This document shows positions 1 to 5,474 of a stretch of DNA of 5,764 nt, piece by piece. The position numbers were made by a program, and so were the translations under genes. The stretch covers positions 761-6,524 of the forward strand of contig DOFS01000424.1 of assembly GCA_003523945.1 (NCBI GenBank). Direction: 5' to 3'. The notes below the pieces were generated by a model, which did no database searches, was not told where the DNA came from, and saw nothing but the letters and a program-made list of their open reading frames with translations. Every line of letters starts with the position of its first letter. Position 1 is the stretch's first letter. Origin of the DNA: Nitrospiraceae bacterium. GTDB lineage: Bacteria > Nitrospirota > Nitrospiria > Nitrospirales > UBA8639.

Positions 1-728
1 TGACCGCCTTTACCTCCTTACGAAAGACTGCCAATCCCGACATCCTCGATAAAGCCTTCGCCTACCTCACCAAACCGTACCAACGGCAAGAAGTTAAATC
101 TGCCATTCATCGCGCCTGTTTGGCACGAAACATAGCCATCGCCGGGTGGCAAGGCTCTTCTTCTACCCCCACGACTCCAATGACCACCTTTCCCTCACTT
201 CTTCAACCAAGCTTAACCGGGGCTTCCCTTGAGGGGGCCACACAGCAATCATTGAACCTCACCGCATATGAACGACTGGCAGAGTACGCTCAACTGATGC
301 AATTTGCGTTTGATCATGTACCCAATGGGATCATGGTGGCAGATTCGGATAAACGCTTACGTTTTGCCAATCAGGCTGCTTGCGACGCTTTAGGATATAC
401 ACCGGAAGAACTCAAAACCCTTCGTATTCCGGACATTGCCCCCTACCATGACAATGAAAAATTTCAACAACACCTGGACAGCTTGCGGAAGGGTTACCCC
501 TTATACTACCCATCGATCCACCGCACCAAAAATGGCCAGGAATTCCCTATTGAGATTTCAGTGTATCTCCTCAATTTTCAAGGCCAGGAATTTACCTGCG
601 CGGTGACTAGAGCATTTAATCCTGAAATTTCCAATTCAAGAAAGGCGGAGGAATCGGATGTCGAATCAGAAGGGACAGGTGACCACGGAAAACATCGACA
701 AGAGGGAGCCGCTGACACCATTCCATAA
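1..728 (+). CDS. Response regulator, receiver domain tail plus PAS domain (5' partial)
   Basis: The gene enters from the left edge; the reading frame begins at base 3 and ends with TAA at 726-728, leaving 241 visible residues. The first ~40 residues are the end of a CheY-like receiver domain. A Thr (first visible residue, in TAFTS) stands where the conserved Thr/Ser of strand 4 belongs. The motif YLTKPY follows 20-26 residues on, with the conserved Lys-Pro of strand 5, and then a last helix (EVKSAIHRAC). The phosphorylated Asp lies outside the window. After a Ser/Thr/Pro-rich linker comes a PAS domain (about nt 270-615) with the typical core FANQAACDALGYTPEEL and a later NGQEFPIEISV strand. 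The protein ends in a short polar tail with no kinase, HTH or GGDEF domain, so its output is probably by protein contact or has been lost. A TTG at 120 could be read as a start, but the receiver-domain match upstream argues against it. The ligand of the PAS domain is unknown. Confidence 0.85.
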   Translation, partial: TAFTSLRKTANPDILDKAFAYLTKPYQRQEVKSAIHRACLARNIAIAGWQGSSSTPTTPMTTFPSLLQPSLTGASLEGATQQSLNLTAYERLAEYAQLMQFAFDHVPNGIMVADSDKRLRFANQAACDALGYTPEELKTLRIPDIAPYHDNEKFQQHLDSLRKGYPLYYPSIHRTKNGQEFPIEISVYLLNFQGQEFTCAVTRAFNPEISNSRKAEESDVESEGTGDHGKHRQEGAADTIP

Positions 729-768
729 CCCATCCGAGCCTGTCCTCTCCGTATGGAAAGATACATGA
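658..768 (+). CDS. Possible 36-residue small ORF overlapping the REC-PAS gene end
   Basis: An ATG at 658 is preceded by a strong Shine-Dalgarno stretch (GGCGGAGGAA, GGAGG at 647-651, 6 nt spacing), although this lies inside the coding end of the REC-PAS gene in another frame. It opens a 36-codon frame starting MSNQKGQVTTENIDK and ending with TGA at 766-768. An ATG at 765 overlaps that stop as ATGA. The product is polar, has no membrane segment and matches nothing I recognise. It may be the 5' stub of a once longer, translationally coupled gene, since the histidine-kinase-like remnant downstream lies in the same frame with two stops between them. It may equally be chance. Confidence 0.2.
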   Translation: MSNQKGQVTTENIDKREPLTPFHNPSEPVLSVWKDT

Positions 769-846
769 GCGTACAACCTTTCCCTCAGCGAAAGAGTGCG
801 TCCTCTTACACAGGAAAATTGAAAACATTTTTTCAAAGACAGACGA

Positions 847-1077
847 ATGCTCTCACCATTCACAAAGACTTCGCGACTTGGGATTACCACAAGCCCATCT
901 CTAGCTTGGACCAGGTTCGGTCTCTCTATTTTTGCAGAATGCTATCTCCGGCAGACTCAATCCTCAAGAGAGCCCCAGGTTGAAAGTCTCTTTGGGCAAG
1001 GTAAAAAACATATGATACGAATCAAAAAATTTTCAAAAAACTCAACCATATGTACTGAGTTAAGAAATATTTTTTGA
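847..1077 (+). pseudogene. Probable remnant of a histidine kinase ATPase domain
   Basis: In the frame opened at 847, residues 14-28 read TTSPSLAWTRFGLSI. This lines up without gaps on the kinase G2-box pattern TTKPxGxGTGLGLSI, matching Thr14, Thr15, Pro17, Thr22, Gly25, Leu26, Ser27 and Ile28, but losing the Lys and two glycines. Sixteen residues later comes VESLFGQGK followed by MIRI, the usual end of a HATPase_c fold (V-x-S-x-x-G-x-G then a beta strand); normal spacing is about 13. Nothing convincing for the N box, the D/G1 box or the phospho-accepting His is seen upstream, and only ~390 bp separate this from the end of the preceding gene, far too short for a kinase. Read in the next frame, 890-912 gives HKPISSLDQ, as if a base were lost. 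I infer a frameshifted and deleted partner kinase of the REC-PAS protein. Chance resemblance is possible, since the aligned stretch is only about 46 residues. Confidence 0.35.
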
Positions 1078-1079
1078 TT
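1020..1079 (+). repeat. Long interrupted AT-rich hairpin upstream of the receptor gene
   Basis: Three nested complementary blocks are seen. The outer arms AATCAAAAAAT (1020-1030) and ATTTTTTGATT (1069-1079) pair over 11 bp without mismatch. Next TTTC (1031-1034) pairs with GAAA (1064-1067), leaving T1068 bulged. After a small internal loop, AACTCA (1039-1044) pairs with TGAGTT (1056-1061) around an 11-nt loop. That is 21 bp in all. The structure starts 114 nt upstream of the chosen receptor ATG. It could act as a weak terminator of the signalling gene (the 3' arm contains T6), as a leader hairpin of the receptor mRNA, or as a protein-binding palindrome. Low GC makes the RNA stem only moderately stable, and A/T runs raise the odds of chance pairing. 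Confidence 0.5.
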
Positions 1080-1116
1080 GGGGTTTTTGAAATTTTCAGG
1101 CTCACCATGAGACCTG

Positions 1117-1122
1117 AAGAGG
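1117..1122 (+). promoter_or_regulatory. Ribosome binding site candidate deciding the receptor start
   Basis: AAGAGG lies 11 nt before the ATG at 1134, a slightly long but usable spacing. The ATG at 1107 has only AGG (1098-1100) at 6 nt, the TTG at 1074 has none, and the ATG at 1167 has CAGGGA about 16 nt away. This is why 1134 was preferred, with 1107 as the runner-up. Confidence 0.4.
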
Positions 1123-1133
1123 TTGGGAAAAAA

Positions 1134-3344
1134 ATGAGGACCAGCAGGGATCTTTCTCCCGCCGCTATGCATTCAAGTGGGACTGTTTGGACTGAAAGGC
1201 ATTATGATCAAGCACGAATCCCTCAGTCCGAATTTCCCTTAGAAGACCACCAAAAATTCCCCCGCCAACGTAGATCGTCTTTATATTGGGGAGAATATGC
1301 GGTTTTTTTCATGATCGTGGCAGTTGGTACTGTCACCCCTCAAAGAGTATGGGCCGAGACGGCGTCGACTTCTTCCGATCTCACTGCCATTCTCCAAAAT
1401 GATTCCGAAGTGATAAAAGAAGACCTTCTTTTTCTTCAGGAAGAAACCGTGAGCATCGCTGTCCGTCGCGCACAACCCATTTCTGAAGCGCCTTCCGAGG
1501 TCTATGTCATTACCGATGAGGATATCCGTCACTCCGGCGCCACCGATCTTCCCACTGTGTTGCGGCGCGTGCCCGGCCTCGAGGTCATGCAAATGACCGC
1601 GGCGGATTTTAATGTCAGCGTTCGAGGTGACAATCAACCTTCCGCCAACAAATTATTAGTATTAGTCGATGGCCGATCGATTTATTTGGACAGTGAGGGA
1701 GGGGTGTTATGGAAAGCCATCCCGATTACGCTTCCAGAAATAAAAAAAATAGAAGTGTTGAAAGGTCCCGCTTCAGCCATTTATGGGTTCAATGCCTTTG
1801 ATGGGGTGATTAATATCATCACGAAATCGCCTGACGAAATTGACGGCACCCTCCTTCAAGTCGGTGGGGGAGAATTCGACACCATTATGGCCTCAGCCAT
1901 CCATGGGGGGCGCTATAAAGATTTAGGCTACCGCTTTTCCTATGGCTATGACCAGACCAATATGTGGCAAGACCGAGATGATCTCGCCTTTCGCAGCAAT
2001 AAGTTCAACCTTCATACCCAGTATGCATTGTCCGATGTATCCAAGGTCTTCGTGGAGGGTGGAATGGTGGATGTCACCGAGTATGACGGGAAATATGAAG
2101 AAGCTGCGACACCCTCCCTGGATTTTACCGATTCCTACATTCGGGTTGGATACGAGCAGCCAGATTTTTTTCTGCGTGGATGGTGGAGGCGGGAACCCTT
2201 CGAAACGGACACGGCAATCAACCCAAGTTTGGCGACCTTTGGTCCAGGAGGAACTAATGGCACTTTTGTCACCGGCAAAGATGGGAAACATATTCATGAC
2301 GCCACATTCACCACCTATGATCTAGAAACTCAGCATAATGTGAGGATTGGAAGCCACAACCTTCTCACTTATGGAGCCAACTATCGACACATCCATTCCA
2401 CCAGTAATTTCCTCTCGAAAACGGTCAATGAAAACCGTCTCGGTTTCTTCCTGCAGTATGAATGGACCCTCCTTCCAGATCTGCAACTTATCCCCGGATT
2501 TCGCTATGACCTGGATACATTTATTGATCCCACCTTTAGTCCGCGAGTCTCTCTCATCTATCAATTGGCAAAAAACCATTTATTGCGGGCCACGTTTGCT
2601 CAAGCCTATCGGCCACCGAATACGTTCCAGACCCATATTGAAGCCCTTTCCACAACCACACTATTTGGTGGCGCCGTCTCTATTCCCACTACAATACAAG
2701 GGAATGACAATCTCAAGCCTGAAAAAATCTCTTCGTATTCAATCGAGTATCAAGGATGGTTTTTCAAACACCGCCTTAGACTGCGCACTGCGCTGTTTTA
2801 TAATCATTTGAAGAATTTAATTAATAGTCGTGAAATATCCGGTGCCGTGACCTTTGTAAATGATCCTGGCGTGGCAGACATTTATGGAGGGGAAGCCGGG
2901 CTTGAGGCGCTCATTACCCCCTGGTTAACCGGGTTCGCCAATTATGCGTATGAGCAATACGGCCAAAATTTCTCCGGGACCGCACGCCGCGCGGGCCCAA
3001 GATTTAAAACCAATGCCGGAATGCGAATGGAGTTGAACAATGGGCTTAATTCTGAGGTGGCTCTCCATTACGTCAGTGCCGTGACCTACCCCATCAATAG
3101 TGCTTTTTCAAATCCTCTACTACTCCCTTTTGGTCTTCCCCCCCCTCCAAATAATCGAGTTGGCAGCTACGTGCTTCTCAATATCCGAGGAGGCTATCGA
3201 TTTTGGAAGGACAGGGCCGAGGCTGCTATATCCGTTTTTAACGCTTTAAACGACAAACATCAAGAACACCCTCTCGGAAATATTATTCGCAGTAGAGTAA
3301 TGGGCTGGCTAACTCTCAAGTGGAATAATCCACTGTTCAACTAA
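1134..3344 (+). CDS. TonB-dependent outer-membrane receptor
   Basis: This encodes a gated outer-membrane barrel that takes up a ligand using energy passed on by TonB-ExbBD. Numbering from the ATG at 1134 gives 736 residues, a normal length. A hydrophobic segment at about 56-67 (AVFFMIVAVGTV) after RQRR ends in VWA before Glu75, a good signal peptidase I site. EETVSIAV (103-110) is the likely TonB box region. The plug (about 115-232) shows PSEVYVITDEDI, SGATDLPTVLRRVPGLEV, NKLLVLVDGRSIY, IKKIEVLKGPASAIYG and GVINIITKSP, all standard plug motifs. The rest is a beta-barrel with alternating strands and a closing strand GWLTLKW just before the C-terminus. There is no N-terminal FecR-signalling (STN) domain. 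The ligand is not evident; iron chelate, cobalamin, or a hydrophobic or oligomeric compound are all possible. Odd points are the ~55-residue stretch before the signal hydrophobic core and a C8 tract at 3138-3145 in a probable outer loop. A RoxA-like gene follows after 58 bp with no terminator between, suggesting an operon. The start is uncertain (1107 or 1074 possible). Confidence 0.93.
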   Translation: MRTSRDLSPAAMHSSGTVWTERHYDQARIPQSEFPLEDHQKFPRQRRSSLYWGEYAVFFMIVAVGTVTPQRVWAETASTSSDLTAILQNDSEVIKEDLLFLQEETVSIAVRRAQPISEAPSEVYVITDEDIRHSGATDLPTVLRRVPGLEVMQMTAADFNVSVRGDNQPSANKLLVLVDGRSIYLDSEGGVLWKAIPITLPEIKKIEVLKGPASAIYGFNAFDGVINIITKSPDEIDGTLLQVGGGEFDTIMASAIHGGRYKDLGYRFSYGYDQTNMWQDRDDLAFRSNKFNLHTQYALSDVSKVFVEGGMVDVTEYDGKYEEAATPSLDFTDSYIRVGYEQPDFFLRGWWRREPFETDTAINPSLATFGPGGTNGTFVTGKDGKHIHDATFTTYDLETQHNVRIGSHNLLTYGANYRHIHSTSNFLSKTVNENRLGFFLQYEWTLLPDLQLIPGFRYDLDTFIDPTFSPRVSLIYQLAKNHLLRATFAQAYRPPNTFQTHIEALSTTTLFGGAVSIPTTIQGNDNLKPEKISSYSIEYQGWFFKHRLRLRTALFYNHLKNLINSREISGAVTFVNDPGVADIYGGEAGLEALITPWLTGFANYAYEQYGQNFSGTARRAGPRFKTNAGMRMELNNGLNSEVALHYVSAVTYPINSAFSNPLLLPFGLPPPPNNRVGSYVLLNIRGGYRFWKDRAEAAISVFNALNDKHQEHPLGNIIRSRVMGWLTLKWNNPLFN

Positions 3345-3390
3345 GGCTGTGTGCTCAAGTTATGCACCATGGATTAGAACGATGGCTTGA

Positions 3391-3400
3391 AAGGGGGGGA
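3391..3400 (+). promoter_or_regulatory. G-run ribosome binding site of the cytochrome gene
   Basis: AAGGGGGGGA precedes the ATG at 3403 and contains seven consecutive G (3393-3399). It is the only purine-rich Shine-Dalgarno-like stretch nearby and fixes the start. The run leaves just 3 nt between the last G and the ATG, although the stronger AAGGGG register sits 6 nt away. A homopolymer here could vary in length. Confidence 0.6.
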
Positions 3401-3402
3401 AT

Positions 3403-5091
3403 ATGAAAACCCGACTCTTCGCTCTATTTTTCATAGGGACACTTCAAGGCTGTGGAACGCTCTACGTTCCAGATGCCAAATGTTGGAATGACTTTTCCCC
3501 TTGGAGTGCAACGTCAGATGGAGGGATGAATCTTGCACAATGTTGGGACAGTGATGAACAAACACGTTTTTACAATACCTCGCAAGGCTCCCAGATCGCT
3601 CCTTATGATATTGCGACGAATATTGAGTGGGCTGACAAAACAGAGCCGTTTCTTTCTACAGACACCATCAACTACTTTGGATATTTGGTCAATAAAGAGA
3701 CCGCACCCTGGCCATTGGGTTGGGTGAAAGACTCCGTGAATTCAGGAGAATTCAAAGGGGAATGGATAGGCCTCACATGTGCCGCCTGTCATACCGCTGA
3801 AATTCACTATGCTGGTAAAAGAATGCGAATTGATGGTGCTCCAACCATGGCTGATTTTACAGGATTTATTAATGCCCTTGACCAAGCACTGGAAGAGACC
3901 TACCTCGATATGAAACAAGAGGGCGGTAGGAGTGGGGCCAAGTTTGCTCGATTGGCCAGGCGGCTTGGCAGCCCTAGCGAGATAGAACTTCAGGAGCGGC
4001 TAGAAAAAGCCGTTATGACTCGTCAAGCCTGGCACCACCGAAATGATCCTCCCAAAGAGGGCCAGCCAGGATTTGCCGGATATGCCCGTCTTGATGCTTT
4101 TGGTGTAATTTTTAACGAAGTGACGAACGCACTGCTCAACAAATCTGAAGAATATAACATCCCTGAGAATTATCGTGTACCGGATGCGCCAGTGAGTTAC
4201 CCGTTCTTATGGGACACACACTTTCATGATTGGGTCCAATGGAACGGCATCTCTCCCGCCATACCCATGGGAAGGAATGTGGGTCAGGGGATTGGCGTAT
4301 TTGGTCAGGTAAATATGGAAAAAGAAACCACGAGCATTAAATTGAATAATCTCAGGAAACTTCAGGGTCTAGTGAGAAAGCTTCGTTCTCCTGTGTGGCC
4401 GGAAACCGTCTTTGGAGTTATCGACCAGGACAAGGCCCAAAAGGGCGAACAGCTTTTTACCAAGCATTGCAAAAGTTGCCATATCACTCAAAAACGAAAT
4501 GAGCACTTGAATGACATAGATATCACCATGTCGCTCTTGCATCCTTCCCGGTCATCCCCTGCTGCTTCCATTGGAACGGATCCCAAAATGGCGGAAAACG
4601 CGGCTCGCCGGGTTATAGTCTCAAGGAAAAATGACGAGCAAGTTCCGGGTTCAAAAGAACTTGGGGTTGTCGCCTCTACAGCAATCGGAACCAATTTGTG
4701 GGAAAAGATACTAACGGTCCTTGATGGAATAGGAGCGTTTTTTGATCATGGGACCGTAACGCAACCCACCCCAATAGCCTACAAAGCACGCCCTCTGGAC
4801 GGGATTTGGGCAACCGCCCCATATTTACATAACGGGTCCGTTCCAAATTTGTATGAAACTCTCCTCCCGGAACAGGAACGGACCAAGCAATTTTGTGTCG
4901 GAGTGAAAGATTTTGATCCACAAAAAGTTGGATTTATCAATACCCAACAATGTCCACCAGGAGTTATAGGTACCGTACTCGATACAAGCCTAGAGGGTAA
5001 TTTGAATACCGGACATACGGATGAAGTTTATGGAACTGAATTTACTGATGAACAACGCTGGCAACTTGTTGAATATCTCAAAACGCTGTGA
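3403..5091 (+). CDS. RoxA-like diheme c-type cytochrome dioxygenase, putative lipoprotein
   Basis: The 562-residue product is exported and should carry two covalent hemes, at CAACH (126-130) and CKSCH (356-360). Around them are blocks I recognise from the rubber-oxygenase RoxA / diheme cytochrome c peroxidase-like family: SQGSQIAPYDI (60-70), GLTCAACHTAEI with IDG after it, PVSYPFLWDTHFHDWVQWNG (263-282), RNVGQGIGVFG (291-301), and YKARPLDGIWATAPYLHNGSVP (460-481). His476 of the last block is a candidate distal ligand of the second heme. Known members dioxygenate double bonds: RoxA cleaves polyisoprene, and related diheme enzymes in Pseudomonas act on unsaturated fatty acids. Classical MauG/CcpA-type peroxidases are the more distant alternative. 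The N-terminus MKTRLFALFFIGTLQGC is a short signal with a lipobox-like LQGC, so Cys17 is probably lipidated; Gly18 would not retain it in the inner membrane. Extra Cys27/Cys47 and Cys498/Cys517 could form disulfides. It is somewhat shorter than RoxA (about 680 residues). It follows the TonB receptor gene by 58 bp and is probably in the same transcript. The substrate is unknown. Confidence 0.88.
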   Translation: MKTRLFALFFIGTLQGCGTLYVPDAKCWNDFSPWSATSDGGMNLAQCWDSDEQTRFYNTSQGSQIAPYDIATNIEWADKTEPFLSTDTINYFGYLVNKETAPWPLGWVKDSVNSGEFKGEWIGLTCAACHTAEIHYAGKRMRIDGAPTMADFTGFINALDQALEETYLDMKQEGGRSGAKFARLARRLGSPSEIELQERLEKAVMTRQAWHHRNDPPKEGQPGFAGYARLDAFGVIFNEVTNALLNKSEEYNIPENYRVPDAPVSYPFLWDTHFHDWVQWNGISPAIPMGRNVGQGIGVFGQVNMEKETTSIKLNNLRKLQGLVRKLRSPVWPETVFGVIDQDKAQKGEQLFTKHCKSCHITQKRNEHLNDIDITMSLLHPSRSSPAASIGTDPKMAENAARRVIVSRKNDEQVPGSKELGVVASTAIGTNLWEKILTVLDGIGAFFDHGTVTQPTPIAYKARPLDGIWATAPYLHNGSVPNLYETLLPEQERTKQFCVGVKDFDPQKVGFINTQQCPPGVIGTVLDTSLEGNLNTGHTDEVYGTEFTDEQRWQLVEYLKTL

Positions 5092-5105
5092 ATATTAAGG
5101 TATTT

Positions 5106-5127
5106 GGACTAAGGGCGGCCTTAGACC
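5106..5127 (+). terminator. Short GC-containing hairpin after the cytochrome gene
   Basis: CTAAGG (5109-5114) and CCTTAG (5119-5124) pair exactly around GCGG, and GG/CC (5106-5107/5126-5127) extend the stem beyond an A-A mismatch. It begins 15 nt after the stop codon, the right place for an operon terminator. No T tract follows, so it is not a textbook intrinsic terminator; it may instead protect the mRNA 3' end or assist Rho-dependent ending. Confidence 0.35.
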
Positions 5128-5362
5128 GTCACATCTCATCGACGAATATCACCATGAGTCTTCACAGATTTCCCATTAGTTGTGGCCAGACATTATGAAA
5201 GTGCACATTTCACGCGCTTCCTCACACATTTAATGGGGAGAATCGGAAAAATTCCAGTAATTTATTTTAATTTTGGCTCCCAAATTAATGCTTTGAGTCA
5301 CAAACAGAACCCCATTTCGTGAATATCATTCAAAGCCGAGTTATGGGCTGAATGAATCTCAC

Positions 5363-5384
5363 ATGGGATGATCTATCATTCCAT
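5363..5384. repeat. 22-bp near-perfect palindrome
   Basis: ATGGGATGAT (5363-5372) and ATCATTCCAT (5375-5384) are complementary over ten positions with one G-T wobble, separated by CT. The centre ATGAT-CT-ATCAT resembles a Fur-type core (ATGAT-A-ATCAT), but with two centre bases instead of one. It lies between converging genes, so it does not sit at an obvious promoter. As RNA it would form a stem with a TCTA loop; no T run follows on either strand. Confidence 0.4.
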
Positions 5385-5416
5385 TAAGGGGACATGGAAC
5401 AACCCTGCCTTGAGTA

Positions 5417-5435
5417 AGGGCCAAAGATTTGCCCT
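5417..5435. repeat. Small hairpin
   Basis: AGGGC (5417-5421) pairs with GCCCT (5431-5435). With C5422 bulged, AA/TT continues the stem to a four-base AGAT loop. The stem is compact and GC-containing, with no T tract after it on the plus strand. On the minus strand it lies ~140 bp beyond the regulator gene stop. Confidence 0.3.
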
Positions 5436-5462
5436 AAGACCATCTCCTAGCTTGCAATAAGT

Positions 5463-5474
5463 TTTAACGTTAAA
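5463..5474. repeat. 12-bp perfect palindrome
   Basis: TTTAACGTTAAA reads the same on both strands. It abuts the right arm of the larger inverted repeat. In addition GTTAAATTGA (5469-5478) recurs inverted at 5569-5578, over the stop codon of the minus-strand regulator gene. It could be a dimeric regulator site or chance in AT-rich DNA. Confidence 0.3.

Larger units (their letters stand above)
729..1133. other. 405-bp region with no confident gene
   Basis: Between the REC-PAS stop and the chosen start of the TonB receptor gene, no frame gives a protein with a clear full-length family match. Several short overlapping frames exist (for example 753-983 and 847-1077), which is what a decayed gene would leave. 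The right-hand third (1000-1080) becomes strongly A/T-rich, with runs of A then T, and contains the hairpin annotated separately. A TATGAT at 1011-1016 resembles a -10 box but has no good -35 hexamer at 16-18 bp. The receptor promoter must lie somewhere here or further upstream, but I cannot place it. Confidence 0.6.

Noticed and set aside
753..983. 76-codon plus-strand frame after the REC-PAS gene
   Set aside because: No recognisable family, weak ribosome site, and it overlaps a frame with kinase-like residues; more likely a by-product of gene decay.
1011..1016. TATGAT as a sigma-70 -10 box
   Set aside because: No acceptable -35 hexamer at 16-18 bp; the nearest TTGAAA (980-985) is 25 bp away.
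1009..1052. Direct repeat of CATATG (1009-1014 and 1047-1052)
   Set aside because: Six-base palindromic words recur easily, and the flanks do not match further.
1269..1290. RRSSLY resembling a twin-arginine signal in the receptor N-terminus
   Set aside because: It lacks the Phe and Lys of the Tat motif, and TonB receptors travel unfolded through Sec.
1281..1637. 118-codon minus-strand frame inside the receptor gene
   Set aside because: Antisense to well-supported plug-domain coding sequence; composition is that of a shadow frame.
1923..2325. Overlapping ~125-codon frames on both strands within the receptor gene
   Set aside because: They lie wholly within the beta-barrel coding region and show no domain features.
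2347..2811. 154-codon plus-strand frame within the receptor gene
   Set aside because: Alternate frame of the barrel; the receptor frame stays open throughout and has family motifs on both sides.
5104..5121. GG-N10-GC spacing (TTGG...GGCC) as a sigma-54 promoter
   Set aside because: The -12 part is CGGC instead of TTGC, and it lies directly after a stop codon with no gene downstream on that strand; the bases are better explained by the hairpin.
5290..5336. Inverted repeat GCTTTGA / TCAAAGC
   Set aside because: Only 7 bp with a 33-nt loop; expected by chance in a region of this size.
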